A stretch of 64,000 nucleotides of DNA from the NCBI GenBank assembly GCA_037447655.1, contig JBBHKE010000755.1:151547-215546 (forward strand), given 5' to 3'. The notes beneath the pieces were generated by a model, which made no database searches, was not told the DNA's origin, and saw nothing but the letters and a program-made list of their open reading frames with translations. The number at the start of each line of letters is the position of its first letter. The stretch's first letter is position 1. Source of the DNA: Zygnema cylindricum (taxonomy: Eukaryota > Streptophyta > Zygnematophyceae > Zygnematales > Zygnemataceae). Shown piece after piece: positions 52,897 to 63,985 of the stretch. Both the position numbers and the translations under genes were made by a program.

Positions 52897-54065
52897 GGCT
52901 GCCTAAGCTGTCTAGAGAGACAGGTAGTAGAATCTGAGTAGATTTACCAAAAAAAATGACGGGCCCAAGATTTGATCCTGGTACCTGCCGTCGGTCATAG
53001 TAGCCGTTAGCTTTGTCCGTTTAGTCTAGGACTTGTGCTAAGGTGTATAAGGTTTGATATGTATTTAAACACATACACGTAGGTTTTCCTATTAAACTAG
53101 ATTACGGTCTATAAGATATAGAAACAGTTGTACTATTGGTACCGGACGAAACAAATAGTACGGACATTTGTTTTGACGGTTCGTATTTAATACCTATATC
53201 AATCGGACGACCGTGGTTAGCACTGGTCTCGCGGAAAGGAAAATTTGGCGATTTTCGGAGTCCACCTTTCTGGATGACACGTGGCAACAACGTACGGGAT
53301 AACGGAATTTCCGAAACGACAGAAAACAAATCCGGAAATGACAAATGTCGCACTATAGCGACATCGTACAATGTACGTACAGAAAGTACTCCGACACTTG
53401 TACTTTCTTGTACGGTACCATTTTTTTGACGCGGCATGACCTGGCGCCACGTGGAGAGATAAGATTTGGGGGCAAGAATTTCGGAGATTATAAGAGCGAA
53501 TCTGGATAAGACATGTGTTGACTTTTTAGCCATGTCGTACGATGACCGTACAAAAGGTACACTGACATCTGTACCTTTATGTACTATACAGTAATGCGAT
53601 TGGTCCGTACCTCAGTACTAGAGGGTTTAGAGAGGGGTTTAGGACTTAGAATATTTCTGGTAGGTAGCTGCCTCTCTCATAGAGCACCTTGTATAAATGG
53701 CAAACTTTGGTTAGCCATAACCATCAATTTAGTTTACCATTTTCAGTGATTCTTTTTGTTGCCAACTCAGGGGAGTCTAGGCTACACAGGGGTGTAGTCG
53801 GTCGAAGTCTTTGCCTGCCTGGGTGGCTGCATTTCTAAGGGAACGTCAAAGTGGGTGAAAGTGTCCAAATCTCATATTCTAACTTTACATTCTGTGGTGG
53901 AACTGAGCACATAGAAAGTCTTATTTCACAAGGGTTAAGCTGTAACGGGGTTTTGATTGTCAAAGGGTCAATCATTTGGGTTTATATCAAGTTGGAGTCA
54001 GCACTATCTAGATTAGCTTCCTTTAGACCTGCGAATTCTGTGTGGCAATGGAGCCCATAGAATTT
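52890..54065 (+). mobile_element. Solo copia-type LTR, opposite orientation
   Basis: The plus strand reads like the reverse complement of the copia LTR at 42964-44005. Matching blocks are GAGCCATGGCTGCCT (start), AGCCGTTAGCT, TTTTCAGTGATTCTTTTTG, GGGAGTCTAGGCT and CACTATCTAGA...CAATGGAG (end). No internal coding region accompanies it. Flanking gypsy sequences overlap by ~135 bp (52741-52880 versus 54066-54200) but differ at many positions, so they are from two gypsy copies, not a target duplication. Confidence 0.75.
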
Positions 54066-55151
54066 CAATTGGAACTTCCCAATTACGACGTGTAGCTTTG
54101 GAGTACGATGGGTAATGGCCAATGATCTTCTGTCGGCCAATTGTATCGACTGACGATCTTTTAGCACCACGAGAGGAAGTTTCAATCTTTTCACCGTCAT
54201 CTCATTGATGAAATTCCAAGAAGCACGGGTTTCCACCATGAAACTAACTGCGCTCACTCTGATTTGACCTCGAAATATCAAAGGGTCTCCTCCCTCACCA
54301 GCTAATCTCATGATGTTTAGTTTGCCTTTTTTGGAACTTCTCCGTTTTGGGCAATCTCGGGCCATATGGTTCGGGGATCCGCATTGGAAGCATAAACCGT
54401 TTTGCTTCCTCCGTTGAAGCTCCTCGGGTGACAAGTCATTGGTCTTGGCTTTGAGAGTCTTCTTCTTTTTCCGCAGCACGTTGACCACCTCCTTATCCTC
54501 ATTAATTGCTCCGAGCTCCATGGGATTCGGACCATCTTCGCGTCGACCTCCTCCGCCACTGCTCGACCCATAATGGTAGGGTCTACGAAAGGTAAAGTCT
54601 ACCGAATCGATCCGTTCAGCAAACTGAATGATTGCGGAGAGACTAAGAGGTGTACTTCCCCTAGCCAGCCATTGCTCCACATCTCGACGAATGGATGCCT
54701 TAAGCCCCTTCACGTAACAATCCACAGCTTCATCTTCCGTCATCGTAGGTATTTGAACCTTGTACTCCAAAAACCGTTGTGTAAACTCCAACACTGAAGT
54801 TCGTTGTGTCAATACTGCAATTTTATCTCTCGCAGCCTTAACCGTATTGACAGGTTGCCAAGAGTCGCGGAGGAGTTGGATGAATAGAGCCCAAACAGTC
54901 GGCGTCTCATCGTTTTCAACCATTGTCCTCCACCATGCTCCCGCTGCTCCTTTAAGAAGACCACCCGCGTAGTGAATCTTCTCCCGGTCTGATAGACTAG
55001 GAAATTTTTTGAGATAATTCGCAATGGAGAACAACCACGTGTCAAGGTTCTTGTGCTTGGCCGGATCAAATTCGTCAGGAAGTCTTAACTTCGGTCTCCT
55101 TAAGTCTCTCTCTGCCCCTCCATGCGAACGTTCGACAAGACGAGCTTCCAA
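54066..55151 (-). CDS. Ty3/gypsy copy 3: gag with zinc knuckle
   Basis: Open for ~360 codons from MEARLVERSHGGAERDLRRP. Retrotransposon gag domain: KHKNLDTWLFSIANYLKKFP, GGLLKGAAGAWWRTMVENDE, LLRDSWQPVNTVKAARDKIA, YKVQIPTMTEDEAVDCYVKG. The nucleocapsid knuckle is CFQCGSPNHMARDC (CX2CX4HX4C). It runs into a protease-like start ([16 protein letters not shown]) and is cut at ~54065 by the solo LTR; the last residues of the frame (to 53982) are LTR-encoded. 5' LTR and primer-binding site lie just upstream. Confidence 0.85.
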
Positions 55152-55276
55152 TGTTGTGACAGTGTTGCTCGGTTGCGCATTCTGTAATATAATGTTTTCT
55201 AACTCCTGGAGAACTTACGCTAACATTTCTACGGTGGACACGACGTGGTCGGCCATGCTGTTGAGTCACAAGGAGT

Positions 55277-55289
55277 GGCTCGGGTACCA
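55277..55289 (-). other. Primer-binding site of gypsy copy 3
   Basis: Minus strand TGGTACCCGAGCC, one base inside the LTR end. Starting TGG, it is complementary to a tRNA 3' end GGCTCGGGTACCA. It differs from the initiator-Met site (TGGTATCAGAGC) common in plants. Confidence 0.7.
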
Positions 55290-55290
55290 G

Positions 55291-55803
55291 TGTAAAAAGG
55301 GACAAAATACCACAATGCACAGCGGAAGATACCTAGGACTTCCTAGTAGCAACAGCAAGATCACACCACAAGGACAAGTAAAGGGTAGCACTTTATTTCT
55401 CATGAGAAGATTACAACATCCAGCGCTTGCTGCGAAGGTCTAGTTGAAGAGTCTGTCCCTTAACTAAGTCTGCCCGCCTATTTAAACTCACTAGTTGCTA
55501 GTCACTCTTATACTGTACAGGTGCACAGGTGGACCTTCAAGCTCTTCCTAGATCAATCTCAAGACATCTTTATAGAACTATACAATTCAATCTACATTCA
55601 TATTGCTATATTGCTACGCGGCGTTGCTATGTTGCGCTCCTATACTGCGCTGATCTGCTGCTACGCTACTTAGTTGCTACGCCGCTAAGTTGCTACGCTG
55701 CTATGTTGCGCTGGTCTAGAATTGCAGTTGCGCTGCTCTGACACCGCAACTATAGCAACCTTGTTGCTAGCCACTAAGTACCCAACTCTGTAACCCTGTT
55801 ACA
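55291..55803 (-). mobile_element. 5' LTR of Ty3/gypsy copy 3 (513 bp)
   Basis: Bounded by TGTAA at 55291 and TTACA at 55803. It matches the LTR at 39913-40380 throughout. At 55608-55720 it contains repeated TTGCTACGC / GCTATGTTGCGCTG words. It is inserted in the zinc-knuckle region of another LTR element's gag. Confidence 0.88.
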
Positions 55804-57286
55804 CAGGGCTTGCTGCTTAGCTAGGTATAATGCAATATCCTCTTGGAGACCTTCATTTACATCGACTTTTTTGAGAGAACCTATATCTGTACTATCTTTA
55901 GCGTAATGATCTGGACCTCCGCATTTGAAACAAATGACTTTCTTTTTGGGTTTTGTGCCCTCTCTACTAAAATGTCCCTCATCTCCACAATTATTACAGT
56001 TAATCTTTTTCAGTGGTGCACACTCAAATGCTCTATGACCCTTTTTTTGACAAATAGTGCATATGGGGATGGTAAGGTTAAGCTTTTGAGCATTAATGCT
56101 TAGTTTAGGACTCTTAATGTATCCCCCTATATTGTTAAGTTTGTTTCCTGCATTAACACTCTATCCACCTTTTTGATTTCCTTTGAAAATATTTTGCCTA
56201 TTCACCAGACCGGCATTCAAACCCTCATCCACAAATTCCCCCTCATCCCACTCTGATACTTCATTCAACTTCCTCCTAAGTGATCTTGTTTCCCGATTTC
56301 ACCCCAACTGATCCTCTAATTCGAATGCCTTGTCTTTTTATTCTTTCAAATTATTAAATTTTTGATGTTTCAATTTTGATTTTAGTATAGGATTTAGATA
56401 ATTTAAAAAATGCAACTTAGCCATTTCATCAATCAAACCTATGACCTGAAAGCTAGATGAGTCAAATTCAACAATGTAATCCTTCACATATCTAGTCTGT
56501 TTACAGTTCAACCACTTTTCTTCCATTCTGGATTTAAAAGTGACAGACAAGAATTGTGATTTGATCGCGGTTTTAAAAGTTTCCCAATCAGTATTAACAT
56601 GAATAAATTTAGACCTTCTCTGAGTGAAATACCAAATCTGAGCATCGCCTTTCAAACAGCTAATAGCAAAAGAAGTGTAATCACCACGATCACAATTTCT
56701 AGATTCCAAATAATACTCCATATGAAAAATTCAAGCATCCAACTCATCAATCTTCTTACCACCAAACAGTTTCCCAATCAGCATTATCATGAATAAATTT
56801 AGACCTTCTCTGAGTGTAATACCAAATCTGAGCATCGCCTTTCAAACAGCTAACAGCAAAAGAAGTGTAATCACCACGATCACAATTTCTAGATTCCAAA
56901 TAATACTCCATATGAAAAATTCAAGCATCCAACTCATCAATCTTCTTACCATCAAACGATGGTGCCTCACTAATAGACAATTTCAGATCTCTTATCTTCT
57001 TAGGTCTATCATGATCGTCCTCCCTAAAAATGGCATTCTTTTTACTACTTTCCCCTTTTTGGTCATTAACATCATTCTTAGTTTGAATTAAGGTAATAAA
57101 CTCATCTAATTTCTCATTTAAAACATTTCCATTTTCTTTAACAATTTTCAATTCACTTTTCAATTCGAAAATTGTTTCATGTACAGCAGCAGCATGATTA
57201 TTAAATATTTTGACCAATTTCACAGTACGTTTCTTTAACACATTCAAAGCATTCTCCATTTCACGTTTCCATGCAGAATTTGCCAT
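55804..57286 (-). pseudogene. Gag of a further LTR retrotransposon, split by gypsy copy 3
   Basis: It starts MANSAWKREMENALNVLKKR at 57286, with a helical N-terminus (AAAVHETIFELKSELKIVKE), KLSISEAPSFDGKKIDELDA, then the gag core MEYYLESRNCDRGDYTSFAI, LKGDAQIWYFTQRR, WETFKTAIKSQFL. Two zinc knuckles follow (CPICTICQKKGHRAFEC region and CFKCGGPDHYAK, ~55900-56060). A 190-bp tandem duplication (56579 and 56769) shifts the frame in the core. Downstream pol is missing because gypsy copy 3 begins at 55803. Confidence 0.75.
56579..56957. repeat. 190-bp tandem duplication inside gag
   Basis: The block starting GTTTCCCAATCAG is present at 56579 and 56769 with only a few differences (for instance GAAATACC/GTAATACC and TAATAGC/TAACAGC). 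190 is not divisible by 3, so it breaks the frame. Confidence 0.92.
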
Positions 57287-57996
57287 TATGACACAATGAA
57301 ATTAAGCAAAAGAAAAGAAAGAATACTAACTTCCCAAAGAAATTTGACAGATTTGAAGTCCAAAGATTGTTCCAATCTAAGACTTCTTCTCGTTAACGAA
57401 TCCTTTGAAAATGTCAAAATCTGAGAAAAAAAAAAAAAAACATTGACTGTAAGTTAGTGCAAATTCAGATTTCAATTTCCCAACATTGACACAAAAGGTA
57501 AGAATTTCCTCACAAATCTTGCAACAGCAAAATTGAAAGCAATCAAAGGTAACAATTTAGGGTTTGAAAAGTTTTGAGTCATTTCTGGACTATTTTGCTC
57601 TTGAAGAAGTAAAGTACTCCACTTTCCTTCTCCTCCATTAACAAATTTCCCACTTCCCACTACATCAGGATCTTTTACTCTCTAATCCTCACATCCTCAC
57701 CATTCATGGCTTTAAGCCCTCCCTCTACACATGAATCATTGCTAAGAGAAGGCAAGTTTGTTTGGCCTCTAGGTAATTGGAGTGAGCTTCAGTGGTGGCT
57801 ACACTGCCCACCCCCCCTTAGTCCTTAGAACCTTAGCACGCCCCACATCTAACCAGCGGCCACTGGTTGTGTGATAACTCAGTTTCCCTCTAATCCCCTA
57901 CCACTTCACATTGAGGTTCTACCGACACAGGTTAGAGCACCCTCATCGGTCACGGCAATCGATTTTCAAGTGAGCAAACTTCTCTCTGGTTTCTAA
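57287..57996 (-). other. 5' leader of the split LTR retrotransposon
   Basis: Non-coding leader between primer-binding site and gag start. A poly-A run is at 57426-57440. No conserved frame. Confidence 0.55.
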
Positions 57997-58013
57997 CCAA
58001 AGCTTCGATACCA
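57997..58013 (-). other. Primer-binding site (initiator-Met-like)
   Basis: Minus strand TGGTATCGAAGCTTTGG, close to the plant initiator-Met site TGGTATCAGAGCTTTGG. It sits two bases inside an LTR whose inner end reads TTACA on the minus strand. Confidence 0.75.
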
Positions 58014-58015
58014 TA

Positions 58016-58690
58016 TGTAACAGGATCTCCTACCTCTCAGAAAATCCCATTACTACAAACAATCCCAACCACACATTCCACACATTGGAAAATAAACATC
58101 CACATTGGACCACACTCACATAAGGATAAAATTTAAATTAGAAGAAACTTTTGACCTCTTAAACTACTAAAACACTATTTTGTTAGTAAGAGATTTCAAT
58201 GCAAAAATGCCTTTTTCCAATTTGGTATTAATCGCTCAAGACCAAGATCAGTCAAAATTTCCACAAACTTTTCCCAAAGGAAAGGATGTCTACTCTCCTC
58301 TTACACTTCACTATTTATCCATCATCGCCTTGGACTAGCCAAGCCAGAGTCAACGCTCCGTTTTAACAGGCTTTTACCTTGGGCCAATCATTGATCAGCA
58401 AGGACTCAGACTGACCAATGCAAAAATGTGCGGAATCTCTTACTAACTACTTAGCACTTTACTAACCAATCAAACGTTACGTTTCACTACGTAACATTTA
58501 CGTGCAAAAGTGCGCGCCAAACGAAACGCGACTTCACACAATCGTGCGTAACAAATTTCGCACGCGAAACTTCCTCGAAATTCCCTAAAGTGAAAGTGAC
58601 GTTTCGTACTACAATTTGTACGAAACGAACCATCGTGCATACTAAACGTTTCATTATAACTTTATGAAACACGCGAAATGTCGGTACTAA
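58016..58690 (-). mobile_element. 5' LTR of the split element (outer end uncertain)
   Basis: On the plus strand it begins TGTAACAGGATCTCC at 58016, right after the primer-binding site. No second LTR is in the window, so the outer boundary is a guess. At 58465-58680 it is rich in GAAACG/CGTTTC words that can fold on themselves. Confidence 0.5.
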
Positions 58691-59774
58691 TTTGACCCTT
58701 AACCCGTTTTAATGATACCCGCTTGTTATTTAGACCCCACATTGTCACCTAAATACACCCATCGCTATAACTTTTAAAATACAACTCCAAATAGCGTGAT
58801 TCTTTCGCGTACGTCTACCAAATTTAGTACTCTATAATCATAAAACCTAAATACCCATTTAAAAAAAAGTTCGACCCGCTATTACTGTTACATATATGTT
58901 CACATATTCGACACTTGAACATGTACGAACAGGAATCTGCAATTTTCCTTTGTCTTTCTAACTTGGAACCAAATGTGAGTACGCTTTTTAGTGGTGACGC
59001 ACACAATTACCCCTGTCGACGCAGTTACTTGACACTCATTTTGTACGTCAGTACAAAATATTGAATAGGTATAGTACGGACTGACACAATTTGTACAATC
59101 CACTATTTAAAAGCAGATGAAGTTAGATTAGCTAACACTAATCAAAAAGTATGTGTATTAACATAAAATAAAAATAAATTTGATTGAGTTGTAGTAGTAT
59201 TTTTTATGAGATCTTTTTATGTTTTTTTATTTTTAAAAAGTCAAAGTCGGTCAACGCATTTTATAAAGTTTTGAATTTTGTTTCGTGCGCATATTCGTTA
59301 TTTTTTGGGCGTTTCATGCGTGCGTTTTATGCGCATGAGACATCTATGCTTTAACCTATAAGGCCGGACTTCCATTAGCGAAAAGTGGGGTTGTTTGTTG
59401 AGTGCTGTACCGTTTTGTACAAGTCCGTACCGCTTTTTACTTTGCAAGAAAAACATTTTTACGGAAATAATCTACAAGGTTGTAGGCGTAAAGATGACCG
59501 TCAGATGCATTGCTCTTTTTTTCCGAGACGCCACGTCGCTAACCCTACAGTGTGTTGCTCACTTCCTCAGTGACGACACTTTGCACACACTTAACGTGGA
59601 AAATAATCCATGATATGGGCACGATTATGTGCCTAAACGTGGCATGGACCATGTGCCTTTTGCCATGGTGGATGCGAATCCGCCGAAATCATCCCATCAC
59701 GCTCCCACCATCAAAGTTTGCCGCCGCCTTTTTGTCGTTCCGTTTTGAAATTTTATAATGCACTGAGTACGAGT
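58691..59774. other. Intergenic, no recognised gene
   Basis: AT-rich DNA with many CGTAC/GTACG words. No conserved frame. Confidence 0.5.
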
Positions 59775-60320
59775 TATAGTTCAAAAGTAGGCTTTTTTAT
59801 AGTAGGCCTTTGGTAGGCGCACAAAACATTGCACAAAACTCGCATAGAGAAGGCATACTGTATGTGTGTGCGTTGTGCACACTCCTGTACGAACGTCCGA
59901 ATCCGACGTAAGATCGTAGTACAGCGCACGCCGCCGGACGAAATTTTTTAGCGAACTAAAACACGCGGACGGTCAAAATTGCAGACGCTAATATGACAGA
60001 TAGTCCTATCGTAAGTTGTGTTATGAGCTTTTCATGTGATCTTCTTACATCGATACTTTGATCAGCGACCGTCCGATTGTGCAAATGTGACGGTTAAAAT
60101 AAAAATCACCTCAACACTCAAATAAAAATATTTTTTTGTTCGAATGTTTTCCAAAATTTAGACATGACGTTTAATTCTCTATCGATCGATGTGCAACTCA
60201 ACCCTGTCACCTTTTTTTTCATTTTGAGGCCAATACAATATGGGTCTTAAGGTCATATTGTATGTTTTGCGTACAATAGGCATATTGTATGGGCGTACTT
60301 TCACCTACTTTTGAACTATG
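59775..60320. mobile_element. 8-bp-TSD MITE family C, copy 2
   Basis: Termini TATAGTTCAAAAGTAGGC and CACCTACTTTTGAACTATG match the copy at 6058. Perfect TSDs GTACGAGT lie at 59767-59774 and 60321-60328. Shared interior: GATAGTCCTATCGTAAGTTG, CTTTTCATGTGATCTTCTTA, TAGACATGACGTTTAATTCT, AATACAATATGGGTCTTAAG. It is 89 bp longer than copy 1. Confidence 0.92.
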
Positions 60321-60332
60321 GTACGAGTCATT

Positions 60333-60410
60333 AAACTACCTCCGGTGGTACAGACATTACCTCCGGTGGTATACAAGTAGATAATACCTCCGCTGGTACA
60401 GATATTGCTC
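60333..60410. repeat. ACCTCCGGTGGTAC triplicate
   Basis: ACCTCCGGTGGTACAGA-like units occur three times at ~23-33 bp spacing. The core ACCTCCGGTGGT is nearly palindromic. Confidence 0.8.
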
Positions 60411-61273
60411 TCATACTTTGCTTTCGAAGATTCATTTAAGATTTTCAGCATCGTACATTAGCCTACATAACACCAATCAGAATGAGCCACCCAAATAAAA
60501 AGTGGTTTACGGACGCGACCTAATGGAAGACATCACGGCAATCGATAAGCGTATCCGTACATTTACTGAAACCGCTAATGGAAGTCCGTCCATAAGACAG
60601 TCACCACGTCAAGACTCATTTTGAAAAAAAAACCGCCACTTGTCACGCTTACGTCTGTAGTCCACCGCAATTCAATGCTACAAAAACGACATGTACTGAA
60701 AGAGCAAAACGGACAAAAAACGTACAAATAGCGTACAAGTCAAAACTTTTCGAAGCCATTCCGGCCGTACACTAAAGACGATTATTGACTTATTGTCCGG
60801 TTTTCCAACTGTACGGTACTCACTTTAGCTGTACGAATCCGCTATAGTGCAGTAACAGATTCTGACAATTTCGTCGTTTGTATTATTGAAATATTTTGAC
60901 GGCGAACGTCCAAATTATAGAGAGTCATGGGTACGGCTTCACTTGTATACATTCGATCACGTGTGTGTGAACTCTTTTCATAAAAACGCACGAGAACAGC
61001 TCTGCCGTACAACTGTTATTGACTGGAAAAATGCTGCTCCATTTCGTTTGTCTTTTTATAACCGACAGAACTCAAAGAGGCTCCCGCCACAGAGAGCTTC
61101 CCAAATTCCATTTCATCTCGGCCGTCCAATGAACACAAAATTTTCTGCTTCAAAAGTGCGGATGAAACTGCTTACGTGGACCTTATGCGTGCTCGAATGC
61201 ATTTTTTTATGATGACATGACGTCAGTCTATACCCTTCAAACAAAACACATGTCCAATTGTGGTTCATTACAG
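60411..61273. other. Intergenic, no recognised gene
   Basis: Contains the inverted relative (60480-60560) of the dispersed repeat at 36081-36190. The 60886-61212 frame shows no family resemblance. Confidence 0.5.
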
Positions 61274-61894
61274 TACACCGCGAATCATAATTAGAGCAAT
61301 GAAAAAATTAGAGTAAAAAAACAAAAAAAAACAATTAGAGTAATTAACTCTAATTTATGTGATTGAACTTTTTCACTGAGGAAGTTTACTCTAATTTATT
61401 TAACTACTCTATATTGGGCTATGTCGGTAATAAATATCCGCGCTGAAATTATGAACACTAAATTACGTAGACGTTCAAAATCTGTCAGTCCATATAGTTT
61501 TGATGTCATTATGACGTAAGTATTATTTGTCGCGCTGAATGTCAATTAATGTTCACACTGACGACGATGCTGTCGACGGACGAGAGTTATGCTAACGGCT
61601 TTTTTTCGATGAGATTCATTTTTCGCTTAGTGCGATTTCACGTGCGAGCGCGATTCTATTAAATCATTAGTTGTACCTTTTTGCTTAAAAAAGTACAATT
61701 TTGCACGGTCGAACGTCGTCCGTACTCCACACTATTGAAGACAAACCTATATTACAATTTTGTTACGCTAATTAAACTTACCTAAATTAGAATAATGAAA
61801 AAATTAGAGTCGATTACTCTATTTGATGTCATAGAGTCGAAATTTCGAGCGACCGAATTAGAGTAATTTACTTCTAATTACGATTCGCGGTGTA
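61274..61894. mobile_element. Stowaway-like MITE (621 bp, TA-flanked)
   Basis: It begins TACACCGCGAATCATAATTA and ends TAATTACGATTCGCGGTGTA, bounded by TA. Interior repeats ATTAGAGTAA words. No transposase. Confidence 0.8.
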
Positions 61895-61914
61895 GTTACA
61901 GAGTTGCAGGACAT

Positions 61915-62432
61915 TACACCGCCAATCGTTATTAGCGTTGTGTACACTAATTCCATCCCGCCTTTTTTTTTTTAATTCTCCATTAGTGTAGTTCATTCTA
62001 CTTTTTTCTTTATTTTATTTAGGGTTATTTTCAGTGTGTTGTCTCTTAAATAGAGTTGTGTATGGTCATTGTCAGACCGTACATAAATGTACCTTTACAA
62101 TAAATTAGTTTTAGTAACCGCAGACGTATGAGAATGTGCGTTCTAAAAAGGAAAAAAAACCAGGTAGTAAAAAATCCCGTTCCCACGTATTCGTCCGACA
62201 GCCGCGTTTCGACCGTGTGAATGTACGATTTGTCAGATTTTGTACGGAAACCTATATTAGTGTAAGCATGTTTGCGACCGACATCTTTTTTTTCAAAGAT
62301 CCAAATTACCATAATCAAACAATTAGAATGTATGATTTTTTCCAAAGTTTTCAAATTCTTAAATAGCGTACACCACTGTAATTATTATTATACGCTAATC
62401 AAACTCCCACGCTAATAACGATTGGCGGTGTA
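61915..62432. mobile_element. Stowaway-like MITE (518 bp, TA-flanked), adjacent copy
   Basis: It begins TACACCGCCAATCGTTATTA and ends TAATAACGATTGGCGGTGTA, a 20-bp perfect inverted repeat including TA. It lies 20 bp from the previous element; the two differ in interior sequence. Confidence 0.85.
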
Positions 62433-63070
62433 CTGTACACACCCTCGGTGAAAAAAAACATGTGCAACATTCGCCCAAAAAGTCCAAATACAGTTCTGTA
62501 CGGTAATGTACTGTGGCGTGCACATATCCCGGCTACAAGTCAATTATTTCGACCAATAGAATTGTGTCATCTCAATTCTCAACCATCATCACACAAGACA
62601 TGATTGACAACGGGCCTCGTCAGCATGGACATTGGCCGTAGGATTTGACCGTACGGATGCACCTTGTTCTCAAAAGTAAACAAACAAGTACACCAACAGG
62701 GCCACCGTCCAAATCCTCGCCTCCAGTTTTGATGACGTCATTACAAGCAGCATGTACGGAAATCGCTGAACACTACAAATATAATTGGACCTTATATAGT
62801 GAAAGGTACCATTGGGCGGCCAGTACTGTAGAGTCGCAGAAACCGACAAATTGAAGTGGACCGTTTTACGAGAATGGTACGGAAGGGCGGCAAATTCTTA
62901 ACCCTAAAAACGACATTTGAAGTTTCGCGGCACATTGTAAAGGAAAGAAAATTTAGGGTTTCCTCAACTCAAAGCGCCACTCGATCCGCTGAAACCGTCA
63001 TCATTAGTAAAACAAACCGCCACGTGTCATTCTTTTCGAGAAAACCTTCCCACGTGGCGAGCTCGCAGCC
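62433..63070. other. Upstream region of the 63-kb gene
   Basis: Non-coding as far as I can see. CACGTG boxes at 63021-63026 and 63051-63056 lie within 50 bp of the ATG. Confidence 0.5.
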
Positions 63071-63396
63071 ATGGCGGTCGCGAGGACCACGAGGAATACG
63101 CTGCTGCTTTTCTTGTGCCACGTGGCACCCACCTTGGTTGCATCCATCTACGTAGGAGACGGTAAAAATCTCCATCCCTCTCTCTCCTCTCCCTTTCGCA
63201 CCACCTCGTTCCGCTGTCTACGTTCACACGTGTGAATCGTCTATCCGATTGGCTCACGTGTGACCTCCGTCGGCGGGGCTGCTGCAGCGGCGGCGCTGTG
63301 GGCGATGCGGAAGGCCATCGAGAACAAGGAGGCGTTCCCGCCGACGAGGTGCGGAGGGCCCATCGGATGCGACGCCGACGGACGAGTGCGCCGGAT
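63071..63396 (+). CDS. 5' exons of an unrecognised signal-peptide protein (partial)
   Basis: Exon 1, 63071-63161, starts MAVARTTRNTLLLFLCHVAP and TLVASIYVGD: a basic start plus hydrophobic stretch, i.e. a signal peptide or membrane anchor. The donor is G|GTAAAA. Exon 2, 63288-63396, uses an acceptor CTGCAG and reads AAALWAMRKAIENKEAFPPT then RCGGPIGCDADGRVRRM. It ends at a strong donor GTAAGT, and phases agree. Codons are strongly GC-rich, unlike the flanks. The gene continues beyond the window; the following intron holds a ~90-bp tandem repeat. I do not recognise the family. Confidence rests on splice-site agreement and codon bias, not homology. Confidence 0.5.
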
Positions 63397-63419
63397 GTAA
63401 GTGGTGGGGATGCTCGCTG

Positions 63420-63880
63420 CGTGCACTCTCTGCTGCTGCGACGCACCTTTTCATCCGCACTGAATTTCGCACTAAATGAAAAACGCACTGGAATTTTGTC
63501 AGATTGTCGCGGCGCGCACTCTTCTGCCGCAACAAGCCATTTCATCCGCACTGAATTTCGCACTAAATAAAAAACGCACTCAATTTTTGTCAGATTGTCA
63601 CGGCGTGCACTCTTCTGCCGCGACGCGCCTTTTCATCCGCACTGAATTTCGCAGTTACCAAAAAACGCACTGAATGTTTACTCGCACTATCGCTGCGTGC
63701 ATTTTCTGCTGCAAAGAATCCGCACTGAATTGCGCACTAAAAAACGCACTGATTTTTTTTATTCCCATTGTCACTGCGTGCACTCCCTGCTACGATGCGT
63801 TTTCATCCGCACCGAATTTCGCACTGAACTTCGCACTGAAAACCGCATTGAATTTGTACTCACAGACTGGTCCGATTCTT
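63420..63880. repeat. ~90-bp GC-rich tandem repeat
   Basis: Four to five units with TTTTCATCCGCACTGAATTT, CGCACTAAA and a TGCACTCTTCTGCCGCGACG segment (units near 63450, 63540, 63630, 63710, 63790). It lies in the intron after exon 2 of the 63-kb gene. Open frames through it are artefacts. Confidence 0.85.
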
Positions 63881-63934
63881 TGCTGCGATGCGCTATAAGG
63901 CGGATGCTTGGGCGCTGACGAGGCTTAGGGGGTG

Positions 63935-63985
63935 CACCGGGGAAAGGGGGGGGGGGGGGAGAGAAGGGGAGGGGGTGTGAGTAAT
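63935..63985. repeat. Poly-G/GA tract near window end
   Basis: G-runs up to about 13 followed by GAGAAGGGGAGGGGG. A likely assembly-difficult site and possible G-quadruplex. Confidence 0.85.
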
